35,543 nucleotides of DNA from Fen-1258 sp964595365 (lineage in GTDB: Bacteria > Bacteroidota > Ignavibacteria > Ignavibacteriales > Melioribacteraceae), in NCBI GenBank assembly GCA_964595365.1, contig CAZQQC010000016.1, positions 1 through 35,543 of the forward strand. The letters run 5' to 3'. Both the position numbers and the translations under genes were made by a program. Numbering within the stretch: position 1 is the first letter of the stretch; every line of letters begins with the position of its first letter. The notes below the pieces were generated by a model. The model searched no databases. It saw nothing but the letters and a program-made list of their open reading frames with translations, and had not been told where the DNA came from. Shown in pieces: positions 8,057 through 16,886 of this stretch.

Positions 8057-9769
8057 CTATAATTTCAATTCGACTTCCCGCTTCGAAGACACGAAATAAA
8101 TTTTTACATAGCGGTAATTTGACAAATCATTATCCACTTCAAGTAAATTTTTCCCGGGCACAACTACTTCTGTTAAAAGTGTTTCAGTTGCACCATCGAT
8201 AAAACCTGAAATTCTTATTTCTTCATTTTTCTCTGCGAAAAGCAGAATTTTCGATTTCCTTTTTTCATATTTGAACAATACCGGTTTTGCAAAATAATCC
8301 GCCGCTTGCAGCAGTTGATTCATCTCCGGCAATTTTGCTTCAACAACGTTTGACGACACAATGCTTTCATTCCACAATTTACTAACCGATTTCAATGCAA
8401 AGTAATAATTAACCCGGTACGGATTCGGTATTCCGAACTTAATCAAATTCTGACCAGCCGGAATTAGTTCCAAAAAATAAGAAGGAAGCGGTTCTGAATT
8501 TCTGTTCGGCAAACTGTAAAGTGCAAAGTAACGAATCGAATCCGGAATTGAAGTTGAATCATTTATCTGCCAGCTCATCGAGTAAATTTTTTTATCCGCG
8601 TCAATCATTTTTAAAACCAGATTAGTCGGCGGCGCAGGACGAATATTATCCAGCCAGGGCATTGATGCCGGAAAAGTTTTGTACGGGAACATATCAAAAT
8701 TGTAATCTTTAATATTACTGTAACGGAAAAACGAAACACCGTTTGCATTTATGGCGCGGGCAAATCTTATCATTCTATCCAGATCGTTCTTCACGTTCTC
8801 TTTATAAGCTGCAATGCCGAGTATAATGTTTTTTCCGAATGAATTTGCGGTCCATTCTTTTGCAATAACATCGAATCTCGGTTTGTCGTCGATGCCCCAA
8901 TAAATTTGCGGTGCAAGATAATCAACAATACCGCGTTTGAGCCATTCGCGCGAATCTTGATAAACTTCGGTTAAACCTTCCCAGCCGTTAATGCCGCTTA
9001 CATTTTTGTAAATACCTATTGGAGCCGCACCGACTTTCACAAAATGTTTGACAGTTTTAATTTTTTTGTAAATAAGCGTTACGGCATCGGTGATATTATT
9101 TCTACGCCAATCATCTATAGGTATTCCGTTTCCGTATTTTTCGTAAGAAGCGCGGTCATTAAAATTTTTTCCGGGATAACGAATGTAATCAAGCTGAACT
9201 CCGTCGAGGTCATACCTATCAACCAATTCGGCAAGCATATCTGAAATATATTCCCGCACTTCGGTTAAACCTGGATCCAGCCAAAGTGAATTTTGATTAT
9301 CACGAAAATCTTCAATTACCCATTCCGGTTTTCTCTTTGAGATATGATTTGGATTGTTAAGAATGTTTGCTTCGGTTCCATTGAAGCATTTAAAAATGTT
9401 TACCCAAGCATGAATTTCCAATCCGCGTTGGTGCGCAAGACCAATTGCAAACTTCAGCGGATCATACAATGCCGCACCGTTAACTGCGCCGGTGATATAT
9501 GGCGAAAATGGTTCGTAGGAAGAATGAAACAGCGCCATTCCATTACTGTAAACTTGAAAAAAAACTGTGTTTAGATTTTTTGATTTGACATCATCGAATA
9601 TTTGAATTAGCAATTGTTTCTGTTTTTCCTGGTCAAATGAAGGAGGCGGCCAATCCAGCCTGAAATTAGTTGCAACCCACACTGCGCGCGTTTCTCTTTC
9701 AAACTGAGCAGGTACCGTAACAGAAAAAACTAATAAAATGAAAAGTGAAAAAAATTTTTTCCCGGTCAT
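8057..9769 (-). CDS. GHL10-type glycoside hydrolase-like protein (YngK family)
   Basis: This 570-residue exported protein has a signal peptide (MTGKKFFSLFILLVFSVTVPAQ, cleavage probably just after AQ). The region of about residues 24-375 is a GHL10/YngK-like TIM barrel. It opens with RAVWVATNFRLDWP and contains NTVFFQVYSNGMALFHSS, EIHAWVNIFKC and the hallmark DLDGVQLDYIRYPG. PQIYWGIDD follows. The C-terminal 170 or so residues look beta-rich and start with PAPPTNLVLK, consistent with a fibronectin-III-like domain. The family is linked to cell-wall or exopolysaccharide glycans, but the substrate is unknown here. It starts 16 bases after the stop of aroB, so it is probably cotranscribed. Confidence 0.87.
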   Translation of the reverse strand: MTGKKFFSLFILLVFSVTVPAQFERETRAVWVATNFRLDWPPPSFDQEKQKQLLIQIFDDVKSKNLNTVFFQVYSNGMALFHSSYEPFSPYITGAVNGAALYDPLKFAIGLAHQRGLEIHAWVNIFKCFNGTEANILNNPNHISKRKPEWVIEDFRDNQNSLWLDPGLTEVREYISDMLAELVDRYDLDGVQLDYIRYPGKNFNDRASYEKYGNGIPIDDWRRNNITDAVTLIYKKIKTVKHFVKVGAAPIGIYKNVSGINGWEGLTEVYQDSREWLKRGIVDYLAPQIYWGIDDKPRFDVIAKEWTANSFGKNIILGIAAYKENVKNDLDRMIRFARAINANGVSFFRYSNIKDYNFDMFPYKTFPASMPWLDNIRPAPPTNLVLKMIDADKKIYSMSWQINDSTSIPDSIRYFALYSLPNRNSEPLPSYFLELIPAGQNLIKFGIPNPYRVNYYFALKSVSKLWNESIVSSNVVEAKLPEMNQLLQAADYFAKPVLFKYEKRKSKILLFAEKNEEIRISGFIDGATETLLTEVVVPGKNLLEVDNDLSNYRYVKIYFVSSKREVELKL

Positions 9770-9785
9770 GAAAATGCAATCCTGT

Positions 9786-10880
9786 TTATTTCACAAAACA
9801 GCTTATGCCCTTGTGAATTGCACCGAGCACTGCAGATTCGTCCGCTTCTACATCAACCATAAGTTTACCGATCTCTTTCAGCAGCACAAATCTGATCTTT
9901 CGCGAAATTCCTTTTTTGTCGCGTCTCATAATTTGATAAATGATACCTGCATTAAACGAAGTAATATTTACTTTGTCTTTCAGTTCTAACGGCAATCGAA
10001 TATAATTTTGGAAATTGCTGTCGTTCAAGAATCCCATTTCCATAGAAAGATATAAAGCACATACAATTCCTACAGCAACAGCCTGGCCATGTTTGACAGT
10101 ATAGTTTTGCTCAACTTCAATTGCGTGGGCAAACGTGTGACCGAGATTTAGAATTTTTCTTAGTCCTTTTTCTCTTTCATCTTTTGTAACAACATCACCC
10201 TTAAACCGTACGCACCTTTCGATAATCTTAGACGTAACTGTGGCATCACCGTTCAAAAGTTTATCTAAGTTCTTGTTTAAGAAATTAAAGAATGCTGTGT
10301 CGGTAAGAAAAGCATACTTGAGTATTTCTCCGGTTCCGCAGATTAATTCTTCATCGGGCAGGGTTTTCAAAAAATTTGTGTCGATCAAAACAAATTCTGG
10401 CTGATAAAAGGTACCGACAATATTTTTCGTTTCCCCGAAATTAATTCCGGTTTTGCCGCCGATAGAACTGTCGACCGCAGCGAGTAAAGTTGTAGGAACC
10501 TGAACGAGTTGAACTCCGCGGGCAAATGTCGAAGCGACATAACCGGCAATGTCGCCAGTTATTCCTCCTCCCAAAGCCATTATCAATGTATCGCGACCGA
10601 ATTCATTTTGCATCAAAGCCGAGTACATTTTTTCGACACTTGTAATGTTCTTATTTTTTTCACCGCCTTCAAATTCAAAAATAAAATATTTATCAACCGG
10701 GCTCTGCGTTAACTCTTCCAGCTTTCCCCGGTGCAGTTCCAAAACTTTTCTATCTGCAATCACAAAAACATTTTTGTAAAACTGTTTCGAACTTATCAGC
10801 TTGGAAAGTCGGGCAAAGTAATTAACTCCGGTATAAACAGGATAAGTTTTACCGTGTATTTTTATTTCAATCTTTTTCAT
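9786..10880 (-). CDS. aroB: 3-dehydroquinate synthase
   Basis: This NAD- and divalent-metal-dependent cytoplasmic enzyme converts DAHP to 3-dehydroquinate, the second step of the shikimate pathway. Diagnostic stretches are EGGEKNKN, ALGGGITGDIAGYVAS (dinucleotide-binding loop), QVPTTLLAAVDSSIGGKTGI and the metal-site region LNLGHTFAHAIEVEQNYTVK followed by HGQAVAVG. The length of about 364-368 residues is normal. Two ATGs are possible, at 10892 and 10880; the second (MKKIEIK) starts at the usual family position. Either way the start overlaps the end of aroK by 14-26 bases, which suggests translational coupling. Confidence 0.95.
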   Translation of the reverse strand: MKKIEIKIHGKTYPVYTGVNYFARLSKLISSKQFYKNVFVIADRKVLELHRGKLEELTQSPVDKYFIFEFEGGEKNKNITSVEKMYSALMQNEFGRDTLIMALGGGITGDIAGYVASTFARGVQLVQVPTTLLAAVDSSIGGKTGINFGETKNIVGTFYQPEFVLIDTNFLKTLPDEELICGTGEILKYAFLTDTAFFNFLNKNLDKLLNGDATVTSKIIERCVRFKGDVVTKDEREKGLRKILNLGHTFAHAIEVEQNYTVKHGQAVAVGIVCALYLSMEMGFLNDSNFQNYIRLPLELKDKVNITSFNAGIIYQIMRRDKKGISRKIRFVLLKEIGKLMVDVEADESAVLGAIHKGISCFVK

Positions 10881-11418
10881 CAAAGAATTCATTTATTTTT
10901 TTTGCAAGTTTATCTATTGTTTTGCCGAGAGGCTGGGAATCGGTTTCTATTATAAAATCTGCTTTCTCGTAATACTCTCTTCGTTTCTCCAGCATTTCAT
11001 TTATCCTATGTAAAAAATCCTCTTCGGAATTTTCGTCTAAAACCATGTCTTTGAACAGAGGGCGGTCTATTTTGTTCTTCAAACGTTTGTATAAGTTATC
11101 GGGTGAGGCTTTCAGATAAATAATCTTTCCCGTTTTCTTAAGCAAATCAAAATTTTTTTTGTTTGTAATTGTTCCGCCACCTAATGAAATAACGGCAGAT
11201 TTACTTTCCGAAATACGTTCCAATACTTTGCTTTCCAATTCTCTAAAGTAGTTCTCCCCGTGCTTTTCAAAAATTTCTACAATCGTCTGCTTTTCTTCTT
11301 CTTCAATTTCTTTATCGAGATCGTAAAACTCCAAGCCGAGCACGTTTGCAAGAATGGGTCCGATAGTACTTTTTCCGCTCGTCATAAATCCGGTTAAGTA
11401 CACTAATCTGTTAGACAT
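10867..11418 (-). CDS. aroK: Shikimate kinase
   Basis: The 183-residue kinase phosphorylates shikimate with ATP in aromatic amino acid synthesis. The P-loop GFMTSGKS is at residues 10-17. The DLD shikimate-binding aspartate (FYDLDKEIEE), the FRELES arginine and glutamate, the SLGGG loop (near residue 98) and the lid with DRPLF are all present. The C-terminus is a charged helix. No Shine-Dalgarno is obvious before the ATG. It is the first gene of the run aroK-aroB-GHL10-DUF192. A TAATTTTG string about 80 bases upstream could be its -7 element, but it lies inside the neighbouring gene relic, so this is weak. Confidence 0.94.
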   Translation of the reverse strand: MSNRLVYLTGFMTSGKSTIGPILANVLGLEFYDLDKEIEEEEKQTIVEIFEKHGENYFRELESKVLERISESKSAVISLGGGTITNKKNFDLLKKTGKIIYLKASPDNLYKRLKNKIDRPLFKDMVLDENSEEDFLHRINEMLEKRREYYEKADFIIETDSQPLGKTIDKLAKKINEFFDEKD

Positions 11419-11489
11419 TAAAAGTTTATGGCGAAATTTGGAACTTAATATAATTAATCGCAGAAGAAGTTTTAAAGAAGATTATCTTT

Positions 11490-11790
11490 TTACAAACCAA
11501 AATTAACAACTGCGCCAATTGTAAATGTAATTCCGTCGATAACGACTTTTGAATCGAACGACTGCGCGGGGAACAGAAAAGTTCTACCCCAGTAATGAAC
11601 AATCCTGGAGTATATACTTGTCATTTCAAAATCCGGCTCGCAAAACTGCTTCGGGGGAATCGGGTTAAAGATAAAGCTGGGATGTTGTTGTGTAATTCAG
11701 ATTGAGCAATACACCAAAATCTTTTCCATTTGCCAGAGCAAACAAACCGCACGGAAGAACAACCAATTGGAAAAATACTTTTGCGGAATG
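11490..11790 (-). pseudogene. Frameshifted C-terminal relic of an outer-membrane beta-barrel protein
   Basis: Two minus-strand frames read as coding but break between 11699 and 11665. The upstream one (from about 11790) includes FGVLLNLNYTTTSQLYL before a TAA at 11667. The downstream one includes NPIPPKQFCEPDFEM and ends with ITFTIGAVVNFGL and TAA at 11492. A final amphipathic strand ending in an aromatic/leucine residue is typical of outer-membrane barrels. The N-terminal part is absent: an in-frame TAA at 11793 and the neighbouring terminator cut it off. I infer a gene that lost its 5' end and took a frameshift. The family cannot be named. Confidence 0.5.
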
Positions 11791-11843
11791 TTATTTCATA
11801 ACCTTAATGGAAATTTAAAAATCAGCGGCTAAATGTAAAGTGC

Positions 11844-11878
11844 AAAAAAAGCCGTCAGCGAAAACTCGCGACGGCTTT
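11844..11878 (-). terminator. Rho-independent terminator of the PpiD-like gene
   Basis: The stem AAAGCCGTC (11848-11856) pairs perfectly with GACGGCTTT (11870-11878). Inside it a second 4-bp stem GCGA/TCGC closes an AAAC loop with a single bulge. On the minus strand it is followed by seven T (11850-11844). It lies 17 bases beyond the stop of the minus-strand gene at 11895. Confidence 0.85.
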
Positions 11879-11894
11879 GTGAAAAACAATCAAA

Positions 11895-13988
11895 TCAATA
11901 CCGGTAGAACAGATATCTATTGTCAACTATGTTTGTTTCTTTCTTAAGATTTTGCAGCCACAGACTGAAGAACCGATTCTTTTTATTCTTCAATAATTCT
12001 TTTTTAATATCTGCTTTTTGATAATTGAATAAAGCCAGATCGTATTTTGTTCTATACTTCACCTTTATTAAGTAAGCACCGAGAGAACCTTTAACCGGCT
12101 GCGACCATTTGTTGATCTCGCCTTTGAATGAATAATCCGAGAATGCAAAATCGCGACCTATATTAGGAATGTTGCCGGTAGTTGTGAATTCAGTAGCCGT
12201 AGAATCAACCTTTGCAGACTGCCAGACTGTTTTGGCAACCGAAGCATCTCCGTTGTTGCCGATTTTCGATTTGATTTCTGCAGCCAGGGACATTGCTTTA
12301 TCTAATTTTTTCAACCGTAATACTGTACTTTTAATTGCTGCTTTAACATCATCAATTTTTTTTTCGCCCGGCTTAATAACATCCGAAACCATTGCAACAA
12401 CATAACCTGCAGATATTTTGTAAACCTCGCTCACTTTACCATGGCTATTATCGAAAGCCCATTTAACCAAAGCGGCATTCATTCCAAGACCTGCAATCGC
12501 CAGCGCATCTTTAGTGAACGGTGGTGTTTCAATTGCGGCATACTTCATCAATTTAGCTTCCGATTCCAAACCGTTTTCTTTTGCGATATATGAAAAGTCC
12601 GTTGCATCCTGATAAAGCCTATCCGTTGTGGTTGCAGAGATTTGAATTTTATTGACAATTTTTTCTACTACGAAGTCTGAGCTGGACTTGTCAGTAACTT
12701 TGATGATGTGATAACCGAACTGGGTCTTAACCGGTTTCTGAATCACGCCAATCTTTCCATTAAAACTTGCATCTTCGAACGGTTTGACCATTTGTCCTTT
12801 GCCAAACCATCCTAAATCCCCACCTTGCAATTTACTGCCGTCGTCGGATTTTTCTTTTGCAACGGTTGCAAAGTTGGCGCCTTTCATCAGTTCATTATAA
12901 ATCCCCGTAGCTTTTTCCAAATCGGCTTTATCGCTGCCGGTGGATCTGACTAAAATGTGCGATGCTCTTACCTCGTCTTTTTTAGCTTTGACTTTATTGA
13001 CAAGTTTGTAAACTACATACCCTTCGAAAGTAGCAAGAGGTCCTATAATATCATCGGCATTCGCCTTTACAAGTAAATCTCTTGCCTGGACAGGCAAGCT
13101 TGACAAAGAGACAGTGTCTTTCGAATAAGGCCGTTCGGAATAAATCTCAACATATTTTTTGAATGAAGTAGTATCTCCTTTCAGCTTCTTGACAAGCTCT
13201 TCGAGATTCTTTTTCACAACTGAAGAATCTGATTGAGAAGCTTGACGGTGAAAGAGTACGTATTTTAATTTTCGCTGCGCTTCAATTTTATAATCTCCCC
13301 GGTGTTCGTTGTAATACTTTTTGAGTTCATCATCGGATACTTTTATTTCATTGTCAGAGATGCTGTTTACATCAATCATAACGTAATTTGCTTTCATCTT
13401 TACGTTCTGCTTGAAGAAATTGTCTTTGGCTTCTTCTTCGCTAACGGTAATTGATGCGGTAAGGTAATCCTGTAATTTTTGTTGTATAAGCTGCTGACGT
13501 ATCTGTTCTTCAACCTGAATTACTATTTCTCTGTTGCGCGGGTCTCTCATTGTCTGTTCATAAAGCTTGCGGTTAAAATTTCCCGTTGAATCGGTGAATT
13601 GTTTTTTCAATTGTTCGGGTGGATTTGAGCCGAGCAAAGAATTTCTAATCTCGTCATCGGTAACAATTATTCCGAATTCTTTAACTTTTTTCTCAATCAG
13701 CTTCTGCGTTACAAGTGCATCCCAAACTTGATCACGGAAAAAATCCATTTGAGATTCATCTAACGATTGTCTGCTCTGCTGTTCCTGGTTTCTTCTTGCT
13801 CTATCAACTAAATTGGAATATTCCTGATAGGTAACATCTTCTCCGTCAATCGAACCAACAATTTGTTTCTGCTGATTGAAAAAATCCGTTAACTTTGAAT
13901 CCGATAAAACCATAAACAATACAAAAATACCGCCGACAAGAAACATGAACCACGGGGCAAGACTTCTCATCCGGGCCATCATTGGCAT
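11895..13988 (-). CDS. PpiD-like membrane-anchored peptidylprolyl isomerase / SurA-type chaperone
   Basis: The protein has about 697 residues. It has a single N-terminal membrane helix (about residues 10-28) and a large periplasmic part. This is a SurA/PpiD N-terminal chaperone region (VGSIDGEDVTYQEYSNLVDRAR onward), then a parvulin domain starting EVRASHILVRSTG. It includes GGDLGWFGKGQMVKPFEDASF and ends with TQFGYHIIKV. The C-terminal 260 residues are a second chaperone-like region. It should help fold outer-membrane and periplasmic proteins. GGAGG directly precedes a TTG, too close to use; the ATG at 13988 is 9 bases from it and is the better start. The gene is bounded downstream by a strong terminator. 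Confidence 0.88.
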   Translation of the reverse strand: MPMMARMRSLAPWFMFLVGGIFVLFMVLSDSKLTDFFNQQKQIVGSIDGEDVTYQEYSNLVDRARRNQEQQSRQSLDESQMDFFRDQVWDALVTQKLIEKKVKEFGIIVTDDEIRNSLLGSNPPEQLKKQFTDSTGNFNRKLYEQTMRDPRNREIVIQVEEQIRQQLIQQKLQDYLTASITVSEEEAKDNFFKQNVKMKANYVMIDVNSISDNEIKVSDDELKKYYNEHRGDYKIEAQRKLKYVLFHRQASQSDSSVVKKNLEELVKKLKGDTTSFKKYVEIYSERPYSKDTVSLSSLPVQARDLLVKANADDIIGPLATFEGYVVYKLVNKVKAKKDEVRASHILVRSTGSDKADLEKATGIYNELMKGANFATVAKEKSDDGSKLQGGDLGWFGKGQMVKPFEDASFNGKIGVIQKPVKTQFGYHIIKVTDKSSSDFVVEKIVNKIQISATTTDRLYQDATDFSYIAKENGLESEAKLMKYAAIETPPFTKDALAIAGLGMNAALVKWAFDNSHGKVSEVYKISAGYVVAMVSDVIKPGEKKIDDVKAAIKSTVLRLKKLDKAMSLAAEIKSKIGNNGDASVAKTVWQSAKVDSTATEFTTTGNIPNIGRDFAFSDYSFKGEINKWSQPVKGSLGAYLIKVKYRTKYDLALFNYQKADIKKELLKNKKNRFFSLWLQNLKKETNIVDNRYLFYRY

Positions 13989-13997
13989 AAAAAACAA

Positions 13998-14002
13998 CCT
14001 CC
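13998..14002 (-). promoter_or_regulatory. Ribosome binding site choosing the PpiD-like start
   Basis: GGAGG on the minus strand, 9 bases before the ATG at 13988 and abutting an upstream in-frame TTG. The spacing argues for the ATG. Confidence 0.6.
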
Positions 14003-14212
14003 GCTTTAGAAATAATAGAAATTTTAGGCGCTAAATTTAGATACACCACATTTCAAATGCAATTTTAAGACGGATAATAAAAACATGAATTATCCGAATG
14101 CGATCAAAAATCGGTATCTACACCTTTTTTGCAAAGATCAAGAATTAATCAAAAATTTATTTGGAATTAAAAACATGCAGGGCTAACTTATACAGAAAAT
14201 TTTGGAGATAAA

Positions 14213-14428
14213 ATGCCTCTAGATTTTTTTAATGTCTGGTTACCGTATATCTATCTTTATATCGGCGGAGGAATATTTTTTGTTGGCGGAATGATTCTAA
14301 TTCGAAAGACCAAAGCAATAGATATGCGCCTCAAACGAGATCGATTCTGGTGGAGAATAATGTTTTTCGGTTTTTTTTATTACTCTTTAATCCACTTGAT
14401 TTTAATCATCGCAGCGCTTTACTGGTAA
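14213..14428 (+). CDS. Small two-helix membrane protein, possible symporter partner
   Basis: A 71-residue protein with two hydrophobic helices (about residues 8-30 and 47-70) separated by a basic loop (RKTKAIDMRLKRDRFWWR). GGAG lies 7 bases upstream of the ATG. It ends only 7 bases before the symporter gene, so the two are almost certainly one transcript. By analogy, some SSS transporters have a small membrane subunit encoded just upstream (the DUF4212 and YhdT/PanF arrangements). I do not recognise this sequence as one of those families. The pairing is inferred from position and topology only. Confidence 0.7.
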   Translation: MPLDFFNVWLPYIYLYIGGGIFFVGGMILIRKTKAIDMRLKRDRFWWRIMFFGFFYYSLIHLILIIAALYW

Positions 14429-14435
14429 AAAGCTT

Positions 14436-16556
14436 ATGGGACAAATTCAGATTCACAATATCGGAACCGAACTCGATTGGGCAGTGCTGATCGTTTACAT
14501 GGTAGCAATGCTTTTATTCGGCACCTACTTTGCAAAGTATAATAAAGATACTAACGATTTTTTCTTTGGCGGAAGAAGATTCACCTGGTGGATCATTGCC
14601 ATGTCGATTGTTGCAACGGGAATTAGCAGCCACAGTTTTGTGAAATACTCTGCAATGGGTTTTAAGTATGGCTTTTCTTCTTCGATGTCTTACATGAACG
14701 ACTGGTTTTTTGTCCCCTTCTTTTTCTTTGGCTGGCTGCCGATAATTATCTATTCCAAAATTCGTTCTATACCCGAATATTTTGAAAGAAGATTTTCACC
14801 ATCGGCAAGATTTTTTGTTACGATCTTACAACTGCTGTATCTGATCGGTTATGTTGGCATCGGTTTTTTAACAATGGGAAAAGCAATCATGCCGCTGATG
14901 CCTGAACATCTTACCATTTTTGGCGTTCAAATTCATATTACGTTAATGGGCTTAATTTGGGTTACGGCAATAGTAGTTGGAATGTATATTACATTCGGCG
15001 GACAAACTGCCGTTATATTTACAGACCTCGTTCAAGGCGTGATGCTTCTCTTTGCCGGTCTGATGGTCTTTGTCGTAGGCGTTGCATACGTTGGAGGATG
15101 GCATTCGTTCTGGAATTTACTACCTGCATCATGGAAACTGCCACTGGCTGGGTTCAATTCACCCGCAGAGTTTAATTCCGTCGGTACATTCTGGGAAGAT
15201 GCGATTGCCGGTTCGGTCGGATTCTTATTCATGAATATGGGATTGATAATGCGGTTCATGGCAACAAAAAATGTTCACGAAGGCAGAAAAGCGGCAGCCG
15301 TCAACATTCTTTTCATGCTTCCCATCTCTGCAATCGTAGTCGGTGGTGGAGGATGGATTGCAAAGGCAATTTCAGTAATGAATCCAAATTTGATTCCGAA
15401 AAATGTTAATCCCGATAGCATTTTTGTTTTAGTATCAAATATTGTAACCGGTCCCGGCGTGTTTGGTTTTGTAATTGCTTCAATTGCTGCTGCTTTGATG
15501 TCAACTGTCAGCACACTTTTGAACGCAACAGCGGCAATTTGGGTTAACGATGTCGATAGACCGGTTAGAATTTGGCTAAAGAAAATTAGACGCGATGAAC
15601 ATGCCGACGAAAAAAGAGCAATGGTTGTCGCACGAATATCAACAGCAGCTTTCACGCTGCTAGGCGTGTTTGCTGTTTATGCATTTAGTTCGTACCCGAC
15701 TGTTTATCAGGCACACGCGTTTTTTCACGCAACTTTAACGCCCCCTTTAATGATAGCAATTTTCTTTGGTGTATTTTGGAAAAAATTTACCCCCGCCGGG
15801 CTTATTTCCACAGTAGTTGGCGGTGTTGCTTTGATGCTTTTAGGATTTAGATTTCCCCTCGAACTTATTCAACCGATTGCGCACGGAACGCCATACGATC
15901 ATGTTCATCCGTTCACTTACATGGCTGCATTGTATAACTTAATTGTCTGCACAGCTGTTGCTGTAATAGTCACTCTGCTTCAAAAACAGCTCAAATATAT
16001 TGCCGAAAAAATTAAAGAAATGACAAATCATCACGTGGTTATGTATTCGATGGTAGTGTTCATTGTTGCTGTCATCATAATCGATCTGCTCGACATTTTT
16101 TTCAGAATTAATATCTCTCCGCTTGCCGGTCTGATGATTTTAACAATCTTTATGACAGTGTGCATTGCAGTAGTAACAACATTTTATGTTAGGTACGATC
16201 CCGAATTACAAACAACAGGCTTGACTATCGGGTCAATCCATAGAGCTAAGGAATGGTTTAAGGGAAGAAAATTGAATGAGCGCGAAGGCGGGATTGTTAG
16301 AGTACATTTTAAAATTGCCGGCGGCGATGAAGACGTTATTAACTTTTCCCGCAGGGACATGCATAAAATGGCGGCAGAACCTGGCGACCTGGTTTACATC
16401 TCCGACACAAGAAAATGGCTGGGTGGATTGAAATCGTGCCATTCGGTTTACGGTGAACCGCATGACGAAGACGGAATTGTTTACATCAGAAACATGCATC
16501 TTAGCAAAGGACTTTTTGTTCAAGGAAAATTGCTGGAAGCAGAAAAGGAAATGTAG
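14436..16556 (+). CDS. Sodium:solute symporter (SSS family) with C-terminal soluble domain
   Basis: This 706-residue inner-membrane transporter couples sodium entry to uptake of an organic solute. Typical SSS features are the first-helix region FGTYFAKYNKDTNDFFFGGRR, SIPEYFERRF, GGQTAVIFTDLVQG (near residue 188) and the ASIAAALMSTVSTLLNATAA stretch that carries the second sodium site. About 13-15 helices can be counted. From about residue 600 the protein is soluble: RVHFKIAGGDEDVINFSRRD through to EKEM, about 100 residues, which is longer than in simple members. This part may be regulatory. The sequence is closest to the SGLT-like branch by feel, but the substrate is not predictable. No strong ribosome site precedes its ATG, so it may be coupled to the small ORF upstream. 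Confidence 0.9.
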   Translation: MGQIQIHNIGTELDWAVLIVYMVAMLLFGTYFAKYNKDTNDFFFGGRRFTWWIIAMSIVATGISSHSFVKYSAMGFKYGFSSSMSYMNDWFFVPFFFFGWLPIIIYSKIRSIPEYFERRFSPSARFFVTILQLLYLIGYVGIGFLTMGKAIMPLMPEHLTIFGVQIHITLMGLIWVTAIVVGMYITFGGQTAVIFTDLVQGVMLLFAGLMVFVVGVAYVGGWHSFWNLLPASWKLPLAGFNSPAEFNSVGTFWEDAIAGSVGFLFMNMGLIMRFMATKNVHEGRKAAAVNILFMLPISAIVVGGGGWIAKAISVMNPNLIPKNVNPDSIFVLVSNIVTGPGVFGFVIASIAAALMSTVSTLLNATAAIWVNDVDRPVRIWLKKIRRDEHADEKRAMVVARISTAAFTLLGVFAVYAFSSYPTVYQAHAFFHATLTPPLMIAIFFGVFWKKFTPAGLISTVVGGVALMLLGFRFPLELIQPIAHGTPYDHVHPFTYMAALYNLIVCTAVAVIVTLLQKQLKYIAEKIKEMTNHHVVMYSMVVFIVAVIIIDLLDIFFRINISPLAGLMILTIFMTVCIAVVTTFYVRYDPELQTTGLTIGSIHRAKEWFKGRKLNEREGGIVRVHFKIAGGDEDVINFSRRDMHKMAAEPGDLVYISDTRKWLGGLKSCHSVYGEPHDEDGIVYIRNMHLSKGLFVQGKLLEAEKEM

Positions 16557-16583
16557 TTTTTTGAAAATTAAGAACTCATACAC

Positions 16584-16671
16584 GCAAGGGATTTGATCCA
16601 CAAAAAATATACCTGTAAAACAAGTATTCTCTCTCAAACAACAAAAATTTGTTTGTTAAGCCCGAACCTTG
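16584..16671. repeat. Copy A of a dispersed MITE-like repeat (degenerate)
   Basis: It aligns along its length with 23291-23380. The best part is AAAACAAGTATT and then CAAACAACAAAAA followed by TTTGTTTGTTAAGCCCGAAC, against a near-identical stretch in copy B. Roughly three quarters of positions agree by eye. The ends (GCAAGG and CCTTGA) are worn versions of the inverted ends in copy B. The copy lies between the convergent symporter and coaD genes. Confidence 0.55.
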
Positions 16672-16684
16672 AGTAACATCTGTT

Positions 16685-16886
16685 AAGAAATAAGAATACG
16701 GAAAGAAGAAGGCTGATATTAAAAGTAATCATTTTTAAAAATAGCACGCATCTCGATTGTAATTGGACATGCCCGGGGACGGTCAGGCTTGGCTACCGGT
16801 ATGCAGGCTTCGCACACCTGCTCGCCAGCTCAGCCTTGTGCAGCGAGGCGAACAGCATGCAAGTCTATTTTTTTCATAAACTACTC
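16685..16886. other. Intergenic with a GC-rich, hairpin-rich islet
   Basis: From about 16768 to 16861 the sequence is clearly richer in GC than its surroundings. It contains GCAGG-CTTCGCACA-CCTGC, a TCGCC/GGCGA pair and two direct CAGGCTT copies. No frame looks coding. It could be a structured RNA, a repeat fragment or the terminator region for the convergent genes. No T-tract supports the last. Function unknown. Confidence 0.4.

Noticed and set aside
11490..11500. TAATTTTG as aroK promoter (-7 element)
   Set aside because: It matches the consensus but is made of the last codons of the outer-membrane relic, and no -33 partner is evident; not strong enough to list.
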